DNA from: Trileptium ribeirensis
Taxonomy: Eukaryota; Nematoda; Enoplea; Enoplida; Thoracostomopsidae
Direction: 5' to 3'
NCBI GenBank assembly: GCA_030248225.1
Contig: JASANE010012680.1
Span: forward strand, 1-64,000
DNA length: 64,000 bases
A program made the position numbers and the translations under genes. The notes beneath the pieces are model-generated. The model saw only the letters and a program-made list of their open reading frames with translations. It did no database searches and was not told where the DNA came from. Below are positions 43,150 to 54,890 of this stretch, piece after piece; positions within the stretch are counted from its first letter, which is position 1, and each line of letters opens with the position of its first letter.

Positions 43150-44320
43150 TGCACACCGCAGGGGCTATCACAAATAAGCCGAGCGTGCTCTGTTATCGCC
43201 TAGTTTACTTAAAATTGTTCGCTTGCCAAGCTCCACGAATGACTTATCCATGGCTTGAATAGTTTTCAGCTTTCGTATTGCCCTTGTTTACGTTAATCAA
43301 TGACGCTATTAATGAACTTCTGCTCTGAATTGGGCGCACGCTGGCCTGCCTCATATCCTGCATAACCCGCGGGGCTAAGCCGAACATGCTATATAAACGC
43401 CCAGTTTACCTAAAATTGTTTAGTTGCTAAACTCCATGGTCGATTTAGCCATTGCTACAATACTTTTTAGCCTTCGTATTGCTCTTGGTTACGTTAATCA
43501 TTGACGCCATTAATGAACTCCTGCTCCGAATTGGGCGTACGCTGTTTTGCCTCGACCCCTGCATAACCCGCGGGACTAAGCCGAACGGGCTATTTAAACG
43601 CTCAGTTTACCTAAAATTGTTTAGTCGCTAAGCTCCATGAGCTATTTAGCCATTGCTACAATACTTTTTAGCCTTCGTATTGCTCTTGGTTACGTTAATC
43701 AATGACGCCATTAATGAACTCCTGCTCCGAATTGGGCGCACGCTGTTTTGCCTCGACCCCTGCATAACCCGCGGGACTAAGCCGAACGAGCTATTTAAAC
43801 GCTCAGTTTACCTAAAATTGTTTAGTCGCTAAGCTCCATGAGCGATTTAGCCATTGCTACAATACTTTTTAGCCTTCGTATTGCTCTTGGTTACGTTAAT
43901 CAATGACGCCATTAATGAACTCCTGCTCCGAATTGGGCGCACGCTGTATTGCCTCGACTCCTGCATAACCCGCGGGACTAAGCCGAACGGGCTATTTAAA
44001 CGCTCAGTTTACCTAAAATTGTTTAGTCGCTAAGCTCCATGAGCGATTTAGCCATTGCTACAATACTTTTTAGCCTTCGTATTGCACTTGGTTACGTTAA
44101 TCAATGACGCCATTAATGAACTCCTGCTCCGAATTGGGCGCACGCTGTTTTGCCTCGACCACTGCATAACTCGCGGGGCTACGTCGAGCGTGCTATGTAT
44201 ACACCCAGTTTACCTAAAATCGTTTGGTCGCCTAGCTCCATGAACGACGTATCCACTTCGTCACTAGTTTTTATTCTTCGTTTTGCTTTTGTTTACGTTA
44301 ATCAACGACGCTAAAAGGCT
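43150..44320. repeat. 201-bp satellite array, about 6 units
   Basis: TGGGCGCACG-type words recur at 43331, 43532, 43733, 43934 and 44135, exactly 201 bases apart. Units share CATAACCCGCGGGACTAAGC, CAGTTTACCTAAAATTGTTT and TTGGTTACGTTAATCAATGA. Inner units are nearly identical; the first and last are diverged. Confidence 0.95.
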
Positions 44321-45165
44321 GTAAAATTTGCAGGTCATCAGTCAATTGTTTAATGACCAACCAATTAATTACAATTGCGAAAGTTACCAATCAATTATTG
44401 TAATTAATTGCAATTAAATGCCGTTATGTACACAAAGTATGTAATATATCTTTAAAAACCAAAAACTCAGTATCAATTTGAAAACATCATAAAACGAAAA
44501 TAACAAGCAACCATAGAGAGTACAACAATGATGTTTTTTTTTTGCGCAATGCTAGTCGATCATGCCCTCAGGTAATAGTGAATAATAATTTGCATATATA
44601 TAAAAGAAGAGCTCAAATGTCGGCGCATTGCTGCATAAAAGCGTGGTTCGAAGTATTTCTAGCTGATGCACTTTTTTTACTGATATAACGTCTAGTGCTG
44701 ATCTTACATTCCCAACAGAAATAGCATACACTGGCTTTACCAGGTTACTTTCTCATTCATAAGCCTAGTGGGACTGGGAAGGAAGGCGGGCATCGGACTA
44801 GGATGCAGGAGGATGACTATGATCCCGGCTAGATTATGACATCGTACATAATATAATAGAATCTATAATGCACGCATATTTGCTATATACATGTAGTTCC
44901 CTTCTGTATACATCTTTCGCTGATCATATTATATGTACAGAACACAAAAAACAAAAACACGAAAATCTTACGCAACGTTTAAAAATATGAGCATCCGTCA
45001 GACCTTAATATAGTTTTGCTTGTCAGCACTTTGTGTTGCATCAAAGCACATAGTCTGATTAATAGCAATTTGCTGAAATACAATCAATCAATTTATAATT
45101 GGGATATCAGGACTAAACAATTAATTGAGCCAATTAATTGTTTGAAAAGATCCACGAGCGACGAT
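44321..45165. other. No gene; AATTG-rich sequence at 44320-44420
   Basis: Repeated CAATTAATT/AATTGCAATTA words directly after the satellite, then unassigned sequence. Confidence 0.4.
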
Positions 45166-45170
45166 ACATT

Positions 45171-45250
45171 GGACCAGCTGGGATTCGAACCTGGATATCT
45201 AGCTTGCAAGACTAGATATCCAGTTACTATCATTACAACACAGCCCCCTA
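45171..45250 (-). other. tRNA-Ala(TGC)-like SINE head or tRNA pseudogene
   Basis: The minus strand contains a perfect B box GGTTCGAATCC (complement at 45181-45191), a T stem that pairs with wobbles, and anticodon loop CTTGCAA with T33 and anticodon TGC. The anticodon stem is over-long: GGATATCTAG pairs with CTAGATATCC. The acceptor strands (GGGGGCT and CTGGTCC) do not pair, so it is not a standard tRNA gene. Confidence 0.45.
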
Positions 45251-45339
45251 TCACAGCATGTTCAGCTACGCTATATATGCTAGCGTGGTGAGATGCTACA
45301 TGCACTTAATTTTTCATCAATTATTTTATCTTTTACACC

Positions 45340-45480
45340 CCCTGATGACGCTATACCTGAACTCCTGCTCGGCATACACATTACACACGCCATACTCGGA
45401 ATTGGGCGCAAGCAGCTTCAATCCTCGCACCGTGTATAACCCGGTGCGGCAGTTAAATTGCCCGCTCCGCTTCGAACTCT
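45340..45480. repeat. Isolated relative of the 201-bp satellite monomer
   Basis: GAACTCCTGCTCGG, GGAATTGGGCGCA and TATAACCCGGTGCGG align with GAACTCCTGCTCCG, GAATTGGGCGCACG and CATAACCCGCGGG of the array about 1 kb away; a short insertion separates the first two. Confidence 0.65.
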
Positions 45481-46485
45481 GATAGCAGCAGTCAATATGA
45501 GTTTAACGGAATGAGGAAATATTGAAATACTTCGTGACTGCAACAAAAATATCCCAAAAAACGATAAAACTACTTAAATATAACTAAGTTAATGCAGAGA
45601 ACGAACATTTTACAATTATACATACAACACACAAATTGATGTTGTGTAGTAGTCGAGTACAGACACCAATGTTCTTGATTCAAACCGAAGAAAGCGTAAT
45701 ATTTCTATTGCAGACTTGCAAAAACACGTTCAAAAAGCTTATTCGAGCCAATATAATGCTTTAATTCAATGCGTGAAATGCCAATGCTTTATAGAGCACG
45801 TTGTTGTTGTAATGCTATCAATTCTCAACTTACACATACAACACTCATTCACAATATACTCGTCGGCATTAATACAATGGCCAATACAATTATCTGGTTG
45901 CAGGGGAGGAGCCAGAAATTCCTTCACCGATGGGGTGATGGTCTGCTGTGTGAGGAACACCTCAAAGGTACCTGGTGCACATAAATGTATAGTGCGGTTT
46001 TATGTCATCCTTCGAGGGGGAACATCGGTGGTAACACGGACCTCTGTGCACACCTTGGCGACAAGCGCGTCTGATTGCTGTGTGAGTCGCAGACTTGCAG
46101 ATGCGATATAAATTAGTGATTCAATAGCACAATTTGCTCATAAATTTTTTGACCGGACGCACGATAGCATACAGAAAAATGATGGGCACAGTCAGTAATT
46201 ACTATTTTGAGAATCTGGACGAAATATTTTGATAAAAAACGCATGAGCTAGAGCAGCTCCACTGTCATTTACTGCACTAAATATGAAGTGTTATATTTTT
46301 TAATGTATAAGGTATGAACACGGGGTATGCGGGATGGCTCCCCAAAACAATAGGTAACGTGAAATAAAAACCCTCGGTATAGGTAGGTATCTTAGGTCAA
46401 ATTCCAAGGTTAAATACCATCAATTTTTTGCTTCTCATAATATCGTATTCTTTATTATTGTACCATTTATATGTTTTTATCTATT
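45481..46485. other. No recognised feature
   Basis: A 131-residue plus-strand frame at 45716-46111 has no domain I recognise and looks like chance. Confidence 0.35.
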
Positions 46486-46489
46486 GTAT

Positions 46490-46670
46490 TCGCCCCAGTT
46501 TCTGGGGGGGGGGGGCGGTCGGACCCCACCCCAATTTCTGGGGGTGTCGGTTCATAGCAGCTGCTGATAAATCGACCCCCCCCCCCGAAATTGGGGTGGG
46601 ATCCGACCGACCTCCTCCAAAAAACTGAGGGGAGTTCGACCTACCCCCGCCCCAGAAATTTGGCGGTCAG
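46490..46670. repeat. G-run/C-run inverted repeat
   Basis: A run of about 13 G, then GGTCGGACCCCACCCC and CAATTTCTGGGGGTGTCG, is mirrored by CGACCCC (C-run) and GAAATTGGGGTGGGATCCGACC around a loop with AGCAGCTGCT. It could form a hairpin or G-quadruplex; mononucleotide run lengths may be assembly-sensitive. Confidence 0.75.
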
Positions 46671-48465
46671 GCCGAAAACGGCCGTATCATCAAACACGGG
46701 CTAATACGTGAGTGCAGGGTAGTGTCATACTCTTCCCTAATGCACACTTGGTAATATTAAAATGCAATATACTACGCAATCTTAGATTTAGAAAGCGGCG
46801 CAAGAATCTTAGATACAATGCTGCATTAACCAAAGCTTACATTTCTATTGGAGTAGGCATTAGCTTCTTTCTGCTGTGCAAAACAATTTACATGTTATGG
46901 GTGTGCATTGTACTTTTAAACTACGAATTTCGTGTCCCAGCCGCCTCGTTATGAGACCCTAAATACATTGCCGTATGTTTAGGCAAAATTTGATATTGCC
47001 GACTTAGAATAATGCAACACAAATCGACAAAATCAAAAACTATAACTGTTTGGCCTTCTCGATTTACAATACGTTTTCAATTTCAAATGTAGTATCCTAA
47101 GCGCCAATATGTTTTGAATATGTTACTGTACGTGTGACCGTTTAAAAAGCCAAAACTTGACTTACTCACGACCAATATTAAAACCACTAGCTTATAACTA
47201 TTCGCTGCTAAAAAATGTCAGCTTCAAAATGTAAAATACTTTTTAACCGAAAATCAAGAATACATTGAGCACAATAATTGTACCGTAAACCTGGTTCAAT
47301 ATTAATATAATATACATCAACTATCTAAAATATTCCTATTTGTTATATTATATACGTAGTAATACATACATTATATACGTACCAATACTTATTATACATA
47401 TTTCAATTATATATTATACTATAATATATACCTAGTATTTATGTAAGCATGTATGCACATTCTATATGTATATATCTTAAAAATATGTGTTTTACGGTAT
47501 GATTTTTTATGTTAAAATGTATTATACATTTTTACCAACACAGAAATCATTACAGGTTATACAGTCGACGAAAAAACTGGATATACCTTCAAGTTAAAGC
47601 TAATTTTTAGTCGAGCGTGAATATCGAATTAAAAAAAATATAAATATATATGCTGCACCAGAAAAACTAGAGCCCGCACCAAGAATCATGAAATACCCAC
47701 AATTATTATTATTTAGCCATTAGAATACATGGTTCTATAAAAATTACGAATCGCAAAAAATGCACTTAATATTTACTGCACAATTTATTTAAATTACATG
47801 CTTAAACGATTATGTATGCAAAGGAATAAATATACTTATATACGTAATATATACACATACTACCCACTAAATGCATTCCCAATATTACCACATTGCCACT
47901 GAAAGGAAGAATAAAAGTAAACTTTTATACGAACAAAAATGCCACAAAGTTGTAAAACAGTTATTTTCAGAGCAACTGTATGTACACAGGTAGTAATAAG
48001 CTTTTGGGAATTTATTCATTCCTATAACTGCTCTGTAAGAAAGATTGACCAGAGACAGTCTGATGATATTGCAAAACACGCATATACCGGAAATATTCCA
48101 ATAAATTCAGGAGGTCACGATTAGTCATTAAAATTTTCGTTCGAATGACTGTAAAATTATAACATAACTCTAGGTCTCGCAGCCACAACAAAAGATTTTC
48201 CAAGCGTTGGAATAAATAATGCAATGTTAGTAATTGCCATTTGAAGGTGTACCTCTTAGTGCGTACATTGCAAACAATATCAGGGATTTACACATGATTA
48301 TATATCAGCAAAGTTCTCAGCTGTCGTGTTGTGAATCTTTCTTGTTATGTATTCACTGGTTCTGAGTGAACACTTCCGATCAATTCATTGTAACCGTGTA
48401 TTTGTTTGAAAGTGTCAACTTTAGAGGCTACGGATTAGAAAAAAACCGCGGCCCATGTCAACCTT
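46671..48465. other. No gene; strongly AT-rich at 47280-47530
   Basis: 47280-47530 is nearly all A/T with TATATAC words. No coding frame is supported elsewhere in the stretch. Confidence 0.45.
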
Positions 48466-48469
48466 AAGT

Positions 48470-48650
48470 GGCGGTCGTTATAACGTTAAAAAAGAACAGT
48501 TTAGAGCGGGGGTTTCCGGGGCGGCAGCCACCTGACTTAGGCTTAGGCTAAGTACATGGCTCATATAGGGACCTTAGCTTAGGCTAAGACAAAGGCTTAG
48601 GCTTAGTATATCGAGAACAGCATGGCATATATTATACTTCGGCCCCTAAT
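48470..48650 (-). repeat. Dispersed TTAGGC-word repeat family, well-preserved copy
   Basis: The reverse complement matches 6440-6640: TTCTCGATATACTAAGCC, TATATGAGCCATGTACTTAG, TTCTTTTTTAACGTTATAAC. It contains GCTTAGGCTTAG and CTTAGGCTTAGGCTAAG words. Confidence 0.7.
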
Positions 48651-50035
48651 GTTGACATTGGACAAAAGCACAGTACACTAATTTTAGCAATCAAAACCAA
48701 CAGGTGAGCAAACGTAATGCACGCTATCTTGCGTTAGGTGAGTGAAATCAGAAATGCTAAATGTTAGACAATCAGTACTTGTGAGACTTTGTGTCATGTG
48801 TTTATAAAGCAAAGTCAAATAAATAAAGTATAGTAAAACAAAATATCGATTAAAGCCTGTGTACCAGTGACACCTCATTGATACAATGATAAACAGGTTA
48901 GTTGCTTTGTAAATGAATAGGATTTTACGAATCGCTGTTCTCAAATTCGAACAATATAACTCCAGATTTACACCATGATAGGCCACTTGATAGCAGTCAG
49001 AGCAAGAAGTTTTGCGCTGCGCTATTTGAAAAATATTCAATCGTGACAGGGTAAATAGCAAAAATTTTCGACTTTATCGACTATATTTATTGGAGAACAA
49101 TATCTGTCTACATAAGACTTACAACCAAAGGACTTTCAGTGTAGTTTATACTCCAATGATCGCGATTACTCTGCAGCTACTTTCGAGGCGCCGGAAAATC
49201 CTCAAAGCATAAAAGTGTATGGTGCCTCTACAAATTACGCCGCTATACTTGACAATGCATAGGACCATGGATAATATAACAAAACAAGGCAGATGTAGTA
49301 GGGATTGCAACTTTGGCAAAATTTTCAAATACAGTTCCTTGCGACTAGAAAATTGCTCAGGCTACAAAATTTTCAATTATATAATGTGTTTATCACAATG
49401 GAACTCATTGTTACTCCAGTATTCAAAATTTCAAAAGCTCAAGAAAAAAGATAATGCACGAGCCCGTGAAAATGTATTTCTAGCCTAAAGTATATATGTA
49501 TGTAATTAATACATAATATATATGTATTAAATACATAATATTTTTAATTTAATATGTTTAATTCATAATTTAATTAATTTATTTATTTAATTCATAATTG
49601 AATTTAATACATTTAATACATAATATATACGTATTTCTAATTTATTTAATTTATTTATTTAATTTAATTCATAATTTAATTTAATACATTTAATACATAA
49701 TATATATGTATTTCTAACACAAAGTAAATCCATTTAAACTTGAGCGTGTATCTATACAATTATCAATCTATCAGCGTCTGTGGTTTTGGAGTACGGTACA
49801 TTATAGATTCAAAAGCGTTCAGCAGACGTTTCTGTCTCAAATTGATGTAATACTGTAGGTAAACGCAGAGAACACGTCTTGCTTACATACATTTTGTACG
49901 AGGTTACACACATTGGTGGAATATTCTGGGTATTGAAAAAGCCAGAAGTGGCAACACCTTGCACCCCGTCTGTAACAATTTTAATGAGAAATTGACAAAA
50001 TTTTTCTCACGCTAAAAATCTATTGTGGTTTCATT
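48651..50035. repeat. Unassigned; AT-only duplication at 49500-49720
   Basis: TTTAATACATAATATATA and TTTATTTATTTAATT recur in a roughly 100-bp pattern. The 125-residue minus frame at 48684-49061 has no recognised domain. Confidence 0.45.
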
Positions 50036-50039
50036 TTTT

Positions 50040-50125
50040 ATTGCATTGTGGTTTCCCCTGCACTAAGCTATTCTTTTTTCTAAATTTATAACTCCTGGCC
50101 CCTAAAGGTGACATAGACCAGATTT
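50040..50125 (+). repeat. Partial copy of the TTAGGC-word repeat family
   Basis: GCACTAAGCTATTCTTTTTT and GGCCCCTAAAGGTGACAT match the right half of 6440-6640. Confidence 0.55.
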
Positions 50126-50379
50126 ACTTATCGATTGCATTTAACTTTCAAAAATTTATTCCAAACTAAGCTTCATTAGAAGTGAAAAATGTTTATAAGC
50201 TGCGTAAAGATACATGTATCGCTGCTTTACTGCAGCAGTTAAAACTTAAATGTCAGTTGAAATGCGCATTTACATGGTTAAAATTGCTTCTCTAAATCCA
50301 TTCAAGTAAGAACATCTTGTTTCAAAAATCCAGCTTCAAAACCAAATTATCGAAAAGCAGTTTGTTCAGAACATATTGG

Positions 50380-51215
50380 TAGTTGTATCTGCTCCAACTG
50401 TATCCTATGAGATCTAGGTATTTATTTGTATTTGGGTAAAAACGACAAAAAACCTTGATTTAACATTATTCGACAAAGCCACCCCTACTTCAGAGGGTCG
50501 ACCATGGAATTTTTTATATGCTTGTATCTGCTCCAACTGTAACCTATGAAATCTAGCTATTTATTTGTACTTGGGTAAAAACGACAAAAAACCTCGATTT
50601 AACGTTAAACGACAAAGCCACCCCTACTTCAGAGGGTCGACCATGGAATTTTTATATGCTTATATCTGCTCCGACTGTAACCTATGAGATCTAGCTATTT
50701 ATTTGTACTTGGGTAAAAACGACAAAAAACATCGATTTAACGTTAAACGACAAAGCCACCCCTACTTCAGAGGGTCGACCATGGAATTTTTATATGCTTG
50801 TATCTGCTCCAACTGTAACCTATGAGATCTAGCTACTTATTTGTACTTGGGTAAAAACGACAAAATCCTCGAGTTAACGTTAAACGTCAAAGCCACCCCT
50901 ACTTCAGAGGGTCGACCATGGAATTTTTATATGCTTGTATCTGCTCCAACTGTAACCTATGAGATCTAGCTATTTATTTGTACTTGGGTAAAAACGACAA
51001 AAACCCCGAGTTAACGTTAAACGACAAAGCCACCCCTACTTCAGAGGGTCGACCATGGAATTTTTATATGCTTATATCTGCTCCAACTGTAACCTATGAG
51101 ATCTAGCTATTTATTTGTATTTGGGTAAAAACGACAAAAAACCTCGATTTAACGTTATACGACAAAGTCACCCCTACTTCAGAGGGTCGACCATGGAATT
51201 TTTAATATGCTTGCT
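50380..51215. repeat. 138-bp tandem array, 6 units
   Basis: CAGAGGGTCGACCATGGAAT recurs at 50491, 50630, 50768, 50905, 51042 and 51180 (137-139 spacing). Units share CTATTTATTTGTACTTGGGT and CTGCTCCAACTGTAACCTAT. Confidence 0.95.
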
Positions 51216-52900
51216 TGGAAAACGGTTACTTAATAGGGTAAACTGTTATACGAGAAAAGTAGGTATCATTCAAATAAAGAATCACAGGAATGGCTAGATT
51301 TACGACAAGACAGAGTTTTTAACAGCTAAATTCAGTTCAACGCACAAAACCTTCGTTCAAAGACTGTTTCAAACATATCTTATACTTTATCAAATTATAT
51401 ACCTACAATTTTTACGCGAAATATAAGTAGCCCAACATTTAAAAAATGTTTTTAAGTATTATTTTAGCGCATGCCGAATTGCGGCACTGCGAAACTTTGT
51501 CAGAGACTTATGTTTCAGCTTCAGCAGAAATGATTTAAATTTTAACCGTTACCGATTCAAATCGGATACATTTCGAGAAATGTAAAAACTTTGTCGCTAG
51601 GTAGGCGACTATAAAAATTGTCAACTGCAGCAATATCAGGAATGCAATGAACAAAACAGTCACACACATTGAACTTAAACATCGCTGCAAATCGGAGCAT
51701 TGCATCGCATTGAGAGTGTGTTGAAAAATAGATTTCTGTACGTCCACTGAATTGTAATAGCAGTTTTGCAATGAGTTCCAAGGCAGTTCTAGACGAGTTA
51801 GCGTAACATGGACTTAATATCCAGTCGTCATTACGTTTCCGTAAACATGCGATGCCAACTGGATTGCTGATCTGAAAGTAGTTAGTGTTAGATACAATAT
51901 TATTACTGTTGGGTCATCTATACACTAAGTACAAACAAACATGTTAGTGCTAGAAAAGTGAGAATTGAAAGTTAACAGCGGAACGGAACTGTAACACTCC
52001 GATTTTCTACGAAGAACGAGTCGCTAGATGACTCAAACGAGTTACGGCCCATCGAGACATAGGTATATGGTCCGTTAGCTCTTTGTTAACTCTACTTCAG
52101 CAGCAAAGTATTAAAATAAATGTGTATGAAACTCTCAAAACATAAAAAATCTCGATGTATTTAATTTTAAAATATATTCCAAGAATCATACGTGCACTAG
52201 GTCCGAGGTATAGGCAATAAATGTTTCTGTCAACTTCATAATAAGTAAACTGACTTGTCTTCTATTTTCATTGTGTACGTGAACTTACAGGGCAAAAAGG
52301 AACGTAGAAATCTAGCTGTATCAAGTTGTACTAGGAAATGCTCATACCATAAACTCTATCAGTCGATCAATCAATTCATCAATCAATCAATTGGATTTGT
52401 CCTATTAAAAGCAGACGGATGTCCAATACAATTTTCATTTTGATTTCATAATCTTTGTCCAATATAGCAACCTTATTATGCACCCGTACCTCCAACATGG
52501 AAACAATGACCAAGCTATCTATATTATATACCTATATTTATATTCTGCGCTCTGCTATCCATTATGGAATTCGATTGGTACTTTTTGTGGCCGAAAACTA
52601 TACACTTGACGGCATATCCTAAGCTTCTAATTCCATTCGGATGAGATGTTCACTTTTCTAAAGTACTTTTACATTATTGTTCAACATTCTGTGGATTTTG
52701 TTACAGAGTTTTAAAACTAGATTTGTAAAAGAGATGGTAAATTGTATAACCAACCGTATAAGGGAAACAGCAGATGAAAAATGGGGATTCTAGCTCAATC
52801 CCATCATTTGAAGGGGATGATGAGGGGGAGCGTATCAGACTTCCTCATTTGAGGAATGGCAGATGTTATCCTCGAAATGGTACGATATGATGACTCAAAT
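51216..52900. other. No recognised feature
   Basis: Two overlapping minus frames at 51535-51781 look slightly protein-like but have no family I can name. Nothing else is supported. Confidence 0.35.
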
Positions 52901-52902
52901 GC

Positions 52903-53200
52903 TATATGTGTTTTAAAGAATCAAATCCTTAAAATCGTTAAGGTTTTAATCCATAGGGTCAAAGATTGAAATCTTTAGAATTTTAAGGATTTGAATCTTA
53001 AGGATTCTATGGATTTGCAAATTTAGCATCCTTATGATTTTAAGGATTTGAACCGTTTAAACACACATACATAGATAATGTGTGAAGATAATAAATATGT
53101 TTTAAGAATTCAAGTCCTTAAAATCCTAAAGATCAAACCCCTTAAAATTTTAAGGATCGGAATCTTAAGGGTACAGATTTTTAAAATCTTAAAGATTCAA
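52903..53200. mobile_element. MITE with about 40-bp inverted repeats, plus an adjoining half copy
   Basis: Left arm ATATGTGTTTTAAAGAATCA then AATCCTTAAAATC; right arm, ending at about 53070, is the complement of GTATGTGTGTTTAAACGGTT then CAAATCCTTAAAATC. The interior is full of CTTAAGGATTT words. At 53095-53200 ATATGTTTTAAGAATTCAAG and CCTTAAAATCC start a second, incomplete copy. Confidence 0.65.
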
Positions 53201-53825
53201 AAGGCAGCCACAGCTGAAAGATTACGAAACTATGCGGGTTTCACAGAATAATGCGCGCGGAGTGGTGCAAAATTTGGTTTTGTACACCAAAGTGCGAGTA
53301 ACTATCACGAGCACTTAATGACGCGCAAATTACACTTTTTGCGCAACTGTATGCATGAAGGTTTTAGTCGTATTAAGCCGCCCGTCAGTTTAAAGTTATG
53401 CACCATGTGTTGGGCCCCATACACAAGTTACGAACGGTTTAGTGGTGCGTAGCGTGAAAGTTACGACTACCAAACTGTCCATAAATAACAAGCTACGTAC
53501 AATTGTGTGCCCGTAACATTTACAGCTACGAGTGGTGGCTTGTGCGTGGTAAAATGTTACGCATATTTCCATGACAGTAACATATTAGCTACGCGCAGAA
53601 GACTATGCATAAGTAAGTTGTACGCTCATGCATATTCGTAGTGCAGTGCCAAGCAAACGGATATATACTTAACGTGGGCGCTAACCCAAGCTGCGTCCAC
53701 AGGTTAATTCAGCATTAAAACTGTGATGATCTTTTTAAGTTTCAAATCGAGCATTAACACGGCATCATTACTTTGCAGGTCATGGTTTAAATATTGATTA
53801 TGACTTTCAAAAAACAAAAATAAAA
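53201..53825. other. No gene recognised
   Basis: Repeated short words (GTTACG, AGCTACG) without a clear unit. Confidence 0.35.
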
Positions 53826-54218
53826 ATGCTAAAACGTAATTTTTGTTGCAACACCAGTAGCTCTAAATCTGAAGTCTCCTGTCTTTTTCCTATTAGATGC
53901 GGCTGCAATGCACCATATTTAGGTGAAACTATGTGTCTGCGTCGCTTTCCGACTGCAAACGCGACTGGAATCCCTACTAGAATGTATCAATGGGTAAACG
54001 CTGCATGGTTATGCGGGTGTGGTTTTCTCCGCCACCAAAGAGGCGTTTCACCGCTACATCGACGGGAAGCGCTGACAATCTCTGGCAAGTGGCCTGACGT
54101 CCGTGGCGTCGAAGCCCCCGTCCCCCCACGCGCCGAAAGGATAACTCTTCTGAGAGGATGGTACCACGGCTACCACCACCCCGGAAATTGGGACATTGAG
54201 CTTATATATAATGTGTAA
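53826..54218 (+). CDS. Unidentified 130-residue ORF in a GC-rich island
   Basis: Open from an ATG at 53826 to a stop at 54216. The segment 53880-54190 is clearly GC-richer than its surroundings. The product has eight Cys in the first 90 residues, including MLKRNFCCNTSS and PIRCGCNAPYLGETMCLR, then a Pro/Arg/His-rich end (VEAPVPPRAER, GWYHGYHHPGNW). No family recognised, no signal peptide or membrane segment. It could be an exon, a fragment of a mobile element, or chance in GC-rich sequence. Confidence 0.2.
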   Translation: MLKRNFCCNTSSSKSEVSCLFPIRCGCNAPYLGETMCLRRFPTANATGIPTRMYQWVNAAWLCGCGFLRHQRGVSPLHRREALTISGKWPDVRGVEAPVPPRAERITLLRGWYHGYHHPGNWDIELIYNV

Positions 54219-54559
54219 ATGAGCAGACTATTGCAGTTTTTTTAGTTTTTTAACGTTGCAGTGTTTCAACGTAGCACCCAAAGCATTTCTGAGTGGAATG
54301 CCTCTAAATTTATTTACGCCATTATTACAAAGCGATTGCCAAAAACCCCGGAAAGTTCTAATTGCTAAATTGGCCAAGCTTCAAACTTATAAAAATATGT
54401 GCAATGCTTATATAATGTGCAATAAAACGCTATGTATATTAAAATACAACAAAATGTAAAGTTTCAATCAATACGGAACAGTATAACTTAGAATAGCTTC
54501 TATCTCACTACATAAAATGGCAGACACGTCAGTCCACAGCAGCAGGCGAATACCATAGA

Positions 54560-54890
54560 ATAACACTAAAGAAATGGTCGAAAGTACTCAAAGGGTATTT
54601 ACAAAGGGGATTTACAAAGGGCATTTACAAAGGTATTTACAAAGTGTATTTACAAAGGTATTACAAAGGGTATTTACCATAAAATAACGCTAAAGAAATG
54701 GTCGAAAGTACTCAAAGGGTATTTACAAAGGGGATTTACAAAGGGCATTTACAAAGGTATTTACAAAGGGTATTTACAAAGGTATTTACAAAGTGTATTT
54801 ACAAAGGTATTACAAAGGGTATTTACCATAAAATAACGCTAAAGAAATGGTCGAAAGTACTCAAAGGGTATTTACAAAGTTACTACCTTA
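54560..54890. repeat. TATTTACAAAGG short repeats within a duplicated block
   Basis: Many GTATTTACAAAGG/GGATTTACAAAGG units of about 15-16 bp. A header, TAAAGAAATGGTCGAAAGTA then CTCAAAGGG, occurs three times (about 54567, 54690, 54838), giving a two-level repeat. Confidence 0.85.

Noticed and set aside
45716..46111. 131-residue plus-strand ORF
   Set aside because: No recognisable domain, repetitive short words and no homologous copy; treated as chance.
48530..48610. Telomeric TTAGGC repeat
   Set aside because: Words are interrupted and inverted (TTAGGCTAAG) and the whole block recurs elsewhere as a dispersed repeat.
48684..49061. 125-residue minus-strand ORF
   Set aside because: AT-driven composition, no family pattern, no supporting context.
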